Below, one piece after another: positions 1 through 5,412 of a stretch of 5,412 nt of DNA. Position 1 is the stretch's first letter, and each line of letters starts with the position of its first letter. The DNA is from an uncultured bacterium (GTDB lineage: Bacteria > Patescibacteriota > Minisyncoccia > Phycocordibacterales > PALSA-1337): positions 1 through 5,412 of the forward strand of contig CAIQCA010000167.1 in the NCBI GenBank assembly GCA_903870235.1. Direction: 5' to 3'. The position numbers and the translations under genes are program-made. The notes below the pieces were generated by a model. It saw only the letters and a list, made by a program, of their open reading frames with translations. It was not told the origin of the DNA and searched no databases.

Positions 1-1
1 C

Positions 2-109
2 ACCCCGGTCAATACTATTCCGGCCAATACCTCGTTTGAAGGTTCATTCAAAACCCGTACGGTGATGTCGAAAATGGACGATGATGATAAAAATGAACCG
101 CCGTTTTAA
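2..109 (+). CDS. C-terminal end of an unidentified upstream protein (5' partial)
   Basis: Reading from base 2, an open frame of 35 codons ends in TAA at 107-109. Its codons (acc, ccg, gtc, gcc, acg, gtg, ccg) favour G or C in the third position, as in the next gene, and the other two plus-strand frames do not give a comparable tail. The peptide begins TPVNTIPANTSFEGSFKTRT and ends in a charged tail with four consecutive Asp followed by KNEPPF. I do not recognise the family from this fragment. The stop lies 29 bases inside the next gene if that starts at 81, or 17 bases inside if it starts at 93. Such an overlap is typical of translationally coupled genes in one operon. The alternative is that this is chance open sequence, since only about 105 bases are visible. 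Confidence 0.45.
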   Translation, partial: TPVNTIPANTSFEGSFKTRTVMSKMDDDDKNEPPF

Positions 110-1433
110 CCAGACAGCACTTCTGGTATTCTTTCTTTTTCTTTCCATCGCCTATTCCGCCAGGGGAGCCTTTATACTCGTGCCCATGGACGAATCTCAG
201 AAAAACCACCTGAAGGCTTACGGGATCGCCTACTGGGTTTTGAAAAAAGATGTGGAGGTCAGCTGGTTGCTGAATTACAGGGGCGGAAGTTTCATGTTCA
301 AATACCTCAAACCGCTTGAAGAGGAGTGCACCATCCGTGGCGTCAGTTACCAGATTATCGCCGACGCACAACAGGCGGCCATTTTGCAGGAGATCTCCGA
401 TCCACAGGTGAACATGGAGAATATAAAACTCCACAAGGCGCCAAAAATTGCTGTTTATTCCCCGAAGAACAAGCGTCCATGGGATGATGCCGTAACGCTG
501 GTGCTGGGCTATGCCGAAATCCCCTATGATGTGATCTATGACGAGGAGATCATGGGGGGCGTGCTGCCCATGTACGACTGGCTTCACCTTCATCATGAGG
601 ATTTCACCGGCCAGTATGGAAAATTCTGGGCTGCCTATAAAAATTTCCCCTGGTACCAGGAAGATGTGGCTGCACAGGAAGAGAGTGCGCGCAAACTCGG
701 CTTTGCCAAGGTATCGCAGATGAAACTCGCCACCACCAAGAAGATCCGCGATTTCGTTGCTGGCGGCGGTTACCTGTTTGCCATGTGCTCTGCCCCCGAC
801 AGTTACGATGTCGCGCTGGCGGCCGAAAATACCGACATCTGCGATGTGATGTTCGACGGCGACCCCCCCGACCCGGATGCACAGGCAAAATTGAATTTTG
901 CCAACTGTCTCGCCTTCGAAAGTTTCACCCTGGTCACCAACCCTTATGAATACGAGATATCCTCGATCGACGTGACCGAAACCAGGCCGAAGAACATCCA
1001 GAAGGAGAATGATTTCTTCACCCTGTTTGAATTTTCCGCGAAGTGGGACCCGGTGCCCAGCATGCTTTGCCAGGATCATGAGACGCTTGTGCACGGCTTC
1101 ATGGGGCAAACCACCGCTTTCAACAAGAAGTATGTCAAATCAAGTGTGATTATTCTTGGGGAGACAAAATCGCTGAACGAGGCCCGTTATATCCATGGTG
1201 ATTTCGGGAAGGGAACCTGGACGTTTCTCGGCGGTCACGATCCCGAGGACTACCAGCACCTGGTGGGGGATCCGCCGACCGACCTGAACCTGCATCCCAA
1301 TTCTGCAGGCTATCGTTTGATCCTCAACAATATCCTTTTCTTCATTGTGCCCAAAGAAACGGATTCGTTTCAGTTTTTCATGCAGTTCTTCATTGGTCGT
1401 CACACATCCACCACCTTCCCCAGTATTCAATAG
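81..1433 (+). CDS. Secreted protein of the 'asparagine synthetase B'-misnamed family, native C-terminus replaced
   Basis: The 450-residue product matches, from memory, a conserved exported protein of Bacteroidota and Chlorobiota that is usually labelled asparagine synthetase B. It has neither the N-terminal Cys amidotransferase domain nor the ATP-pyrophosphatase loop of a real one, so that name should not be carried over. Residues 5-30 form a signal peptide (Arg-Arg, hydrophobic LLVFFLFLS, cleavage probably after SARGA); acting in the periplasm or at the envelope is inferred. Family-like stretches include NHLKAYGIAYW (42-52), WLLNYRGGS (62-70), YDWLHLHHEDFTGQYGKF (165-182), KIRDFVAGGGYLFAMCSA (221-238), KWDPVPSML (311-319) and GGHDPEDYQH (384-393). 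Cys236 after GGG and His386 after GG look like a class I glutamine-amidotransferase-type fold, but no activity is known to me. Starts at 81, 84 and 93 are possible and none has a clear Shine-Dalgarno; 93 gives the neatest signal peptide. Family resemblance ends at NNILF (416-420), and the last 30 residues are antisense of the aminotransferase. Confidence 0.8.
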   Translation: MMIKMNRRFNQTALLVFFLFLSIAYSARGAFILVPMDESQKNHLKAYGIAYWVLKKDVEVSWLLNYRGGSFMFKYLKPLEEECTIRGVSYQIIADAQQAAILQEISDPQVNMENIKLHKAPKIAVYSPKNKRPWDDAVTLVLGYAEIPYDVIYDEEIMGGVLPMYDWLHLHHEDFTGQYGKFWAAYKNFPWYQEDVAAQEESARKLGFAKVSQMKLATTKKIRDFVAGGGYLFAMCSAPDSYDVALAAENTDICDVMFDGDPPDPDAQAKLNFANCLAFESFTLVTNPYEYEISSIDVTETRPKNIQKENDFFTLFEFSAKWDPVPSMLCQDHETLVHGFMGQTTAFNKKYVKSSVIILGETKSLNEARYIHGDFGKGTWTFLGGHDPEDYQHLVGDPPTDLNLHPNSAGYRLILNNILFFIVPKETDSFQFFMQFFIGRHTSTTFPSIQ

Positions 1434-1988
1434 CTTGGTTGCATGAAGGCTCGTGGCTGAAATATCTCCAAATTCAAGAATGCTTTTTCCTTTATAGGTG
1501 GACCCAATTGCATGAGCAGCATCATAAATTACTTTCAGATTATGCTTTGTTGCAATAGCATCGATAGCATCCACATCACAGGGATTACCGAACACATGCA
1601 CAGGCATGATGGCTACAGTCTTTTCTGTAATCAGGTCTTCAATTTTATAAGGGTCGATATTGAGCGTATCTGGCTCTATATCACAAAAAACTGGTGTACA
1701 CCCTTCCCATTTTATGGCACTCACCGTTGCGATCCAAGTAAACGGTGTCGTGATGATCTCCCCTTTCAAACCAAGAGCCTTGATAGCCATTTGGAGAGCA
1801 ATGGTACCATTAGTTACCGCAACAAAATTCTTGATGCCGAGCTTTGCTGATAGATCGTTTTCAAACTGTTGAACCAATGGTCCATTATGTGTTAAGATGC
1901 CTCGCTCCCACACCCCTTTCAGGAGTTCTACATATTCATCGAGTGGCGCCAACGATGGCTGTGTCACATATATGGTCTTATCCTGCAT
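1140..1988 (-). CDS. DegT/DnrJ/EryC1/StrS-type sugar aminotransferase, 3'-truncated
   Basis: This is a PLP-dependent NDP-ketosugar aminotransferase of fold type I (VioA/SpnR-like; C4 amination is the more likely chemistry). Visible landmarks are the N-terminal VTQPSLAPLDEY (8-19), the cofactor phosphate-binding TNGTIALQ (59-66), TPFTWIATVSAI (81-92), PVHVFGNPCDVDAI (129-142), Asp156 of YDAAHA that pairs with the PLP pyridine nitrogen, and Schiff-base Lys185 in SLHATKLLNTGEGG. Members are usually about 370-390 residues. Here family-like sequence ends at about residue 223 (FGHNEEKDIVED), and the remaining 59 residues are the antisense of the secreted-protein gene. The C-terminal small domain, which closes over the substrate, is absent, so as written the product is very probably inactive. 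The ATG overlaps the last 11 bases of the oxidoreductase gene (ATGCAGGATAA), which implies translational coupling. The full gene would be expected to be intact if this join is an assembly error. Confidence 0.88.
   Translation of the reverse strand: MQDKTIYVTQPSLAPLDEYVELLKGVWERGILTHNGPLVQQFENDLSAKLGIKNFVAVTNGTIALQMAIKALGLKGEIITTPFTWIATVSAIKWEGCTPVFCDIEPDTLNIDPYKIEDLITEKTVAIMPVHVFGNPCDVDAIDAIATKHNLKVIYDAAHAIGSTYKGKSILEFGDISATSLHATKLLNTGEGGGCVTTNEELHEKLKRIRFFGHNEEKDIVEDQTIACRIGMQVQVGRRIPHQVLVVLGIVTAEKRPGSLPEITMDITGLVQRFCLPKNNHT
1320..1346. other. Junction between two truncated convergent genes
   Basis: In these 27 bases two opposing reading frames both still look native. On plus they encode ILNNILFFI, matching the expected NNxLF end of the secreted family; on minus they encode NEEKDIVED, which fits the DegT-family stretch before the missing G-x-N-x-K-M-x-E segment. 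To the left only the plus frame is family-like, and to the right only the minus frame is. Base composition and third-position bias also change here. The two source sequences therefore probably shared a short identical stretch, roughly 10-20 bases, through which they were joined, either by microhomology recombination in the cell or by misassembly. No inverted repeat, target duplication or transposase remnant is visible at the site. Confidence 0.75.
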
Positions 1989-2961
1989 GTGCTGTATTTT
2001 TAACTGCTTCTAAAAGTCTTGACTGCTGAATATTCTGTTCATATTCATCTTTGAGTCCTGAACCGCTCGTCAGCAAACTGTAGAAATGCTTCAGCATGTT
2101 ACGGAAATGATGATCCGGCTCAACAGCTATTATTTCTTTTCCCTCTCCCGTTTCAAGCGTTATTTCAGGAGAAAAACCTGACGGGGCAGTAAAAATACGG
2201 TTGGCTGTGATTTTGCCTTTGCTACCCCATAGCTCAAGATTACACTGGTAATAGTTATCGAACCCGAATGCCAGCTCGGCAAACATAGAACTTCCTTGTT
2301 CCTGCAGATATGCACCACCCCAGATATCCACGTTAAGATCAGGATCGTGATGCAGGCTTGAAGCCTTAACTTCCAGATCGTACCCCAAAAACATCTGTGC
2401 AATTTTAACCGTATATGCGCCCGCATCAAGCAATGAACCACCTCCCAATTCATTTGCGTAACGGATATTTTCTGCATCGGCAAATGGAGGAAACCCGAAT
2501 GAACTCCGTAGACAACGCAATTCACCGATTTTGCCCTCTATCACCAGTTGTTTGATGATTGATAGCTGCCGGTGGAATCTAAACTGAAAATTTTCTACCA
2601 GAGCCAGTTGCTTTTCTGAGGCTAATCGAGTCAAACTCATGACATCTTCTAACGAGCATGCAAGTGATTTCTCAACAAGAACATGCAGGTTACGCTCAAT
2701 AGCCTTATCAATCCACTCCGCGTGCATGGCATTCGGTAAAGGTATATATACCGCATCCAAATTATCGGAATTAAGCAATGCTTCATACCCTGTGAATGCT
2801 TCTGTATTGAACTGCAGCGCACATGCTTTGGCGCTCTCTTCCGTTCTGCTTGCAATACCTTTCAGGCAGTACTCTTCCTTCAGATCAAGAATAGCCGGAA
2901 TAACAGAGTGTTTTGCAATGCTTGCGCATCCAAGAACTCCGATGTTGACTACTCTTTTCAT
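1978..2961 (-). CDS. Gfo/Idh/MocA-family oxidoreductase, probable NDP-hexose 3-ketoreductase
   Basis: The 327-residue product has the usual family length. An N-terminal Rossmann domain begins VVNIGVLGCASIAKH, with the dinucleotide-binding Gly8-x-x-Gly11-x-Ala13-x-x-Ala16 pattern and the GCASIA wording typical of the SpnN/OleW/KijD10 sugar 3-ketoreductases. The family Glu-Lys pair is Glu97-Lys98 (VLVEKSL; Ser replaces the common Pro), and Tyr173 in LLDAGAYTV is the likely proton donor. The C-terminal alpha/beta domain (about 120-310) carries YANELGGGSLLDAGAY and LELWGSKGKI. It lies 4 bases after the 2,3-dehydratase, whose unstable 3,4-diketo product needs immediate reduction at C3; that neighbour is the strongest evidence for the role. 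I start at the ATG at 2961 because the family begins just there. An in-frame TTG at 2988 would add nine residues (MQQFRLSEG) read over the end of the upstream gene. Related sugar dehydrogenases are the alternative. Confidence 0.87.
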   Translation of the reverse strand: MKRVVNIGVLGCASIAKHSVIPAILDLKEEYCLKGIASRTEESAKACALQFNTEAFTGYEALLNSDNLDAVYIPLPNAMHAEWIDKAIERNLHVLVEKSLACSLEDVMSLTRLASEKQLALVENFQFRFHRQLSIIKQLVIEGKIGELRCLRSSFGFPPFADAENIRYANELGGGSLLDAGAYTVKIAQMFLGYDLEVKASSLHHDPDLNVDIWGGAYLQEQGSSMFAELAFGFDNYYQCNLELWGSKGKITANRIFTAPSGFSPEITLETGEGKEIIAVEPDHHFRNMLKHFYSLLTSGSGLKDEYEQNIQQSRLLEAVKNTAHAG

Positions 2962-2973
2962 GCCTTCAGATAA
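2955..2973 (-). promoter_or_regulatory. Stop/Shine-Dalgarno/start overlap between dehydratase and ketoreductase
   Basis: On the minus strand the bases read TTTATCTGAAGGCATGAAA. The TGA stop of the dehydratase (2966-2968) forms part of a GAAGG Shine-Dalgarno-like sequence one base before the ATG of the oxidoreductase. The spacing is too short for efficient independent initiation, so ribosomes ending on the dehydratase most likely restart here. That would keep the two enzymes near equal amounts, which suits a pathway with a reactive diketo intermediate. This is an inference from sequence only. Confidence 0.45.
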
Positions 2974-4378
2974 ACGAAATTGCTGCAATGAGGCTTCTTA
3001 CCTGAATATTGAGGTAGTTATTGAATTTCAGGAAGGTATAGAGCTGGTTAAGGGTCATCCAGATAAAGTTGGGAGGCAGTTCAACAGAAACCTCTTCACC
3101 GGCGATAATGATCATGTTCCTGTTCTGTTCACGAAAAAAACGACCACCCTCTTCGGACTGCAATACATCAAAATAGACTTGCCCGGCAGGAGCATTTAAA
3201 ACATAATCTCGAAAAGGTAATGCACCCTCTTTTGCCTCACGATAATTCCCTGTAAGGCACTGTACGGTAGGGGCAAACTCGATAATATCGTGATTACCAC
3301 ATTCAAGTTTTGCCTGAACGGCAAAATGCAGAATACCGTTAATCTCTTTACAGACAAGAGCACAGAGACCCTCTTGGGCAGGTTCTACCATTGGCTGTGT
3401 CCAATGCACAACTTCTCTGTTACCAATCTCTACATCAACAGCAATAACCCTGAAATACTTACCTGTTTCGTGACTCAATGTATCCTTCCCGAAAATCCAT
3501 TGCTCTATTGCTTCAAGAGGTATCTTGTTTATCTCAAGGTCATAGGAGCTTTTCAACTGAGTCAAAAAAGTTATGATATTTTCAATACCGTGAAGTGCGC
3601 CCTCTTTAGATAATGCTGATTTCAGAAATGCTTTTTCTACCGAAGTCCTGCTTTTACCGTTTCCAAGGAAATTGAAAAAATCAACTACCTCTGCATGAAC
3701 GCTTCCAAAGGGTATCCCTGATATCACCGTTCGGGTATCCATATTGACCAGATTACTCTGACGCATGAGCTGCTTGATCTGGGCAAGGGTTAACCAGATA
3801 AAGTTTTCATGTGCAGGTATATCCTCCTGAACATGAATGATGATATTTCTGTTGCGTTTTTTTAGAAAACGGGCTCCCTGCTCTGACTGAAGTTGATCGA
3901 GCAGTATCTGTTCTGGCTTTGCCTGCTGGAAATATTCAAGATAGAGTGGTTTTTTCCCTTTGTGAACCTGGGTGTAGTTGCTCCTGGTTGCCTGCAGTGT
4001 GGGGGAGAGCTGAACATAGTTGACATTGCCCGGTTCAATTTTAGCCTGCATGAGAAAATACAGTACCCCATCGAACTCTTTAACAATAAAACCAAGATAA
4101 CCGATTTCAGGCTGATTAATGATTGGCTGATCCCATTCAGCCAGTTTCCCCCAGTTCGTTTTAACCCTGATTCCGTCTATAGAAAAAAACTTGCCGGATT
4201 TATGCCTTATGCTTCCTGTTCCTCCATCATAACCCCACTCAACAAGCTTTTCAAACGATATCTTTTCTATTTTGAGCTTAACTGCTGCATTTCTCTCTTT
4301 CAACCAGTGGATCACATCATCTGTCTGCAAAAATGATCCTGAATCACTGAAAGCGCTTTTTAAAAAAGATAAATTCAT
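2966..4378 (-). CDS. NDP-4-keto-6-deoxyhexose 2,3-dehydratase (EvaA/TylX3/SpnO family)
   Basis: This enzyme removes the C2 hydroxyl of an NDP-4-keto-6-deoxyhexose (usually dTDP-glucose derived), giving a 3,4-diketo-2,6-dideoxy sugar; it is the committed step to 2-deoxy sugars. The 470-residue length and two tandem homologous halves are diagnostic. Half 1 has WDQPIINQPEIGYLGF (82-97), QAKIEPGN (111-118), SPTLQATRSNY (125-135), QSEQGARFLKKRNRN (164-178) and NFIWLTLAQIKQL (192-204). Half 2 repeats these as WTQPMVEPAQEGLCAL (336-351 approx.), QAKLECGN (345-352 region), APTVQCLTGNY (359-369), QSEEGGRFFREQNRN (397-411) and NFIWMTLNQLYTF (427-439). Half 2 departs at EPGN to ECGN and at QATRSNY to QCLTGNY, suggesting that only one half keeps full function. 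No signal peptide or membrane segment is seen, so it should be cytoplasmic. The gene follows the ABC-exporter gene by 56 bases and couples directly to the ketoreductase. The ATG at 4378 has only a weak, distant GGAAA upstream. Confidence 0.93.
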   Translation of the reverse strand: MNLSFLKSAFSDSGSFLQTDDVIHWLKERNAAVKLKIEKISFEKLVEWGYDGGTGSIRHKSGKFFSIDGIRVKTNWGKLAEWDQPIINQPEIGYLGFIVKEFDGVLYFLMQAKIEPGNVNYVQLSPTLQATRSNYTQVHKGKKPLYLEYFQQAKPEQILLDQLQSEQGARFLKKRNRNIIIHVQEDIPAHENFIWLTLAQIKQLMRQSNLVNMDTRTVISGIPFGSVHAEVVDFFNFLGNGKSRTSVEKAFLKSALSKEGALHGIENIITFLTQLKSSYDLEINKIPLEAIEQWIFGKDTLSHETGKYFRVIAVDVEIGNREVVHWTQPMVEPAQEGLCALVCKEINGILHFAVQAKLECGNHDIIEFAPTVQCLTGNYREAKEGALPFRDYVLNAPAGQVYFDVLQSEEGGRFFREQNRNMIIIAGEEVSVELPPNFIWMTLNQLYTFLKFNNYLNIQVRSLIAAISFI

Positions 4379-4434
4379 CTAAGGATTTTTTTCCATTTAT
4401 TACACACTTGCAGTCTCTTTGCAGAATTTATCAA
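4379..4434 (-). other. 56-base gap between exporter and sugar genes
   Basis: This AT-rich spacer separates the stop of the exporter gene from the dehydratase ATG. On the minus strand it contains a direct repeat, CTGCAA-AGAGA-CTGCAA (within 4406-4423), and a GGAAAAAAATCC run close before the start codon. There is no GC-rich hairpin with a T tract, so I see no terminator. The TGTAATAAA stretch is only a poor match to a -10 element and no -35 partner is convincing. Read-through from the exporter gene is the simplest explanation for expression of the sugar genes. Confidence 0.4.
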
Positions 4435-5412
4435 CTAATACAGTTCTACCTTTGCTTCCTGACTTATAATATCTTGATTCAATAATGCAGGTCTAATTAC
4501 TTTTCCCCAATAGCTCTTTTCAGCATAAATCCTAAAATGCTTTAACCCTTGCACTCTACATAACAGAGGTCCACCTTCAATCTCTCTAATACCCACCATA
4601 AACGAATATTTTCCCATATTGAATTCAAGCTTCCCAAGCGGCACCTCTATGCTATGGCTGCCTGACTTAAACACCATAGGATTACCATTTTGATCTAGTA
4701 CTGGTACACATAAAATTTGACTAACTGATTCATCATCAATGTTTACCGACATAATAGCACCACTATTTACATCTTCACCAATTTCAAAAGAAACAATTGC
4801 CGACGCCTCTTCACCTTGATTTATAACCGGTTCAACACCATCAGATATTGAACCATTAATAATCAACTCAATTTTATTGACGCCCGCCTGCCCTGTACCA
4901 CTTTGTTCTGTATTATTTTTTACCAGCGAGTAATAATGATCAATTCCAACTGGAGGTTCATTAACAGCCATAATCACACGACCATGATCCATGACAATGA
5001 CTTTTGTACAAAAAGCAGATATAAATTGCATGTTGTGGGATACAAATACTACAGCAGATTTGACTATTATTTTTCTTACTGCATTGAGACATTTGATAGT
5101 AAATCCGATATCTCCGACAGCAAGCACTTCATCAAGAAATAGAATATCTGGCTCAATAAGAATGATTGCGACGGCAAAGCCTAAGCGTACATTCATGCCT
5201 GAGCTATAGCTCTGTACCGGCATATCGATAAATTCTCCTATCTCTGCAAAATCAATAATATCATCAATCTTAGAGTCGACAATATTTTTTGTTAATCCGA
5301 GGACTGATGCATTAACATAGATATTTTCTCGACCAGTCAGTATGGGATTAAAGCCAGCCCCTAATGCAATAAGCGCTCCTACTCTCCCATGTATTTCGAT
5401 TCGACCACTATC
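4435..5412 (-). CDS. wzt: O-antigen/polysaccharide ABC exporter ATP-binding subunit, Wzt type (5' partial)
   Basis: The frame is open to the window edge, giving 325 visible residues; the Walker A loop and first strands lie beyond 5412. From the first visible residue, DSGRIEIHGRVGALIALGAG leads into FNPILTGRENIY (21-32), a hallmark of Wzt/TagH-type exporters. Then come the ABC signature YSSGM (69-73), Walker B ILFLDE (90-95) with AVGD (98-101), and the switch His126 in FVSHNM. After about residue 165 a linker leads to a beta-rich C-terminal domain (about 180-325; for example SIEVPLGKLEFNMGKYSF), matching the Wzt C-terminal domain that binds the modified end of a specific O-polysaccharide before export. 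Wzt acts on the cytoplasmic face with the permease Wzm, which is probably encoded upstream of it outside this window. A start at 5223 would remove part of the ATPase and is wrong. Teichoic-acid exporters share the ATPase but not this C-terminal domain. Confidence 0.93.
   Translation of the reverse strand, partial: DSGRIEIHGRVGALIALGAGFNPILTGRENIYVNASVLGLTKNIVDSKIDDIIDFAEIGEFIDMPVQSYSSGMNVRLGFAVAIILIEPDILFLDEVLAVGDIGFTIKCLNAVRKIIVKSAVVFVSHNMQFISAFCTKVIVMDHGRVIMAVNEPPVGIDHYYSLVKNNTEQSGTGQAGVNKIELIINGSISDGVEPVINQGEEASAIVSFEIGEDVNSGAIMSVNIDDESVSQILCVPVLDQNGNPMVFKSGSHSIEVPLGKLEFNMGKYSFMVGIREIEGGPLLCRVQGLKHFRIYAEKSYWGKVIRPALLNQDIISQEAKVELY

Noticed and set aside
48..1109. A 353-codon open frame on the minus strand opposite the secreted-protein gene
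   Set aside because: The plus-strand product is clearly a conserved family with a signal peptide, and the antisense protein has no recognisable motif. Long antisense frames are expected opposite GC-rich third positions.
1140..1320. Last 59 residues of the aminotransferase frame as a genuine C-terminal domain
   Set aside because: These codons are the exact antisense of family-like secreted-protein sequence (GGHDPEDYQH and neighbours), and they show none of the C-terminal features of DegT-family enzymes.
81..1433. Annotation as a true asparagine synthetase
   Set aside because: There is no N-terminal catalytic Cys, no ATP-pyrophosphatase SGGxDS loop, and the protein has a signal peptide.
1434..1500. 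A terminator between the convergent genes
   Set aside because: No GC-rich hairpin with a T run is present; these bases are aminotransferase coding sequence, so the convergent arrangement is a product of the join.
2639..3199. Plus-strand open frame of 186 codons spanning the dehydratase/ketoreductase boundary
   Set aside because: It lies across two well-supported minus-strand genes, and its translation is low-information and family-less.
3893..4336. Plus-strand open frame of 147 codons opposite the dehydratase
   Set aside because: It is a shadow of the conserved first repeat of the dehydratase; no ribosome binding site or motif was found.
4903..5209. Short plus-strand frames opposite the ABC ATPase
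   Set aside because: They are antisense to the signature and Walker B coding region, with AT-rich, low-complexity translations.

Overview
The window reads as two unrelated blocks meeting tail to tail at about 1320-1346. The left block (1 to ~1340, plus strand, visibly GC-richer, GC-rich third positions) holds the probable 3' end of one gene and a secreted protein of a family I know from Bacteroidota and Chlorobiota genomes, where it is often misnamed 'asparagine synthetase B'. The right block (~1320 to 5412, minus strand, AT-richer) is part of a surface-polysaccharide (O-antigen type) locus. The organism is most likely a Gram-negative of the Bacteroidota/Chlorobiota group. This rests on recalled family resemblance and not on a search, and it is weaker for the right block, because such loci are often horizontally acquired.

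Right block, in transcription order (descending coordinates): the ATP-binding subunit of an O-antigen ABC exporter (Wzt type, with the extra C-terminal glycan-recognition domain; its 5' end lies beyond the window); a two-repeat NDP-hexose 2,3-dehydratase; a Gfo/Idh/MocA oxidoreductase, probably the NDP-hexose 3-ketoreductase that acts directly after it; and a DegT/DnrJ/EryC1/StrS PLP aminotransferase. The last three are tightly packed (4-base gap, then an 11-base overlap). Together they suggest synthesis of an NDP-activated 2-deoxy amino sugar, such as a 4-amino-2,4,6-trideoxyhexose or related 2-deoxy sugar, built into a glycan that the ABC exporter moves across the inner membrane. No transferase, polymerase or permease is visible, so the final product cannot be fixed.

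The main anomaly is the meeting point. The aminotransferase stops resembling its family after about residue 223 and runs on as the antisense of the left gene. The left gene stops resembling its family after about residue 420 and runs on as the antisense of the aminotransferase. Both genes have therefore lost their native 3' ends at the same place, within a short stretch that makes sense in both families. This is either a rearrangement at microhomology or a chimeric assembly join. The rest of the sugar cluster, expected beyond the aminotransferase, is missing from this window.

I found no RNA genes, CRISPR arrays, insertion sequences or convincing terminators. Nothing here clearly amounts to a new system; the points most worth following are the junction and the uncharacterised secreted protein with an amidotransferase-like Cys/His pattern.
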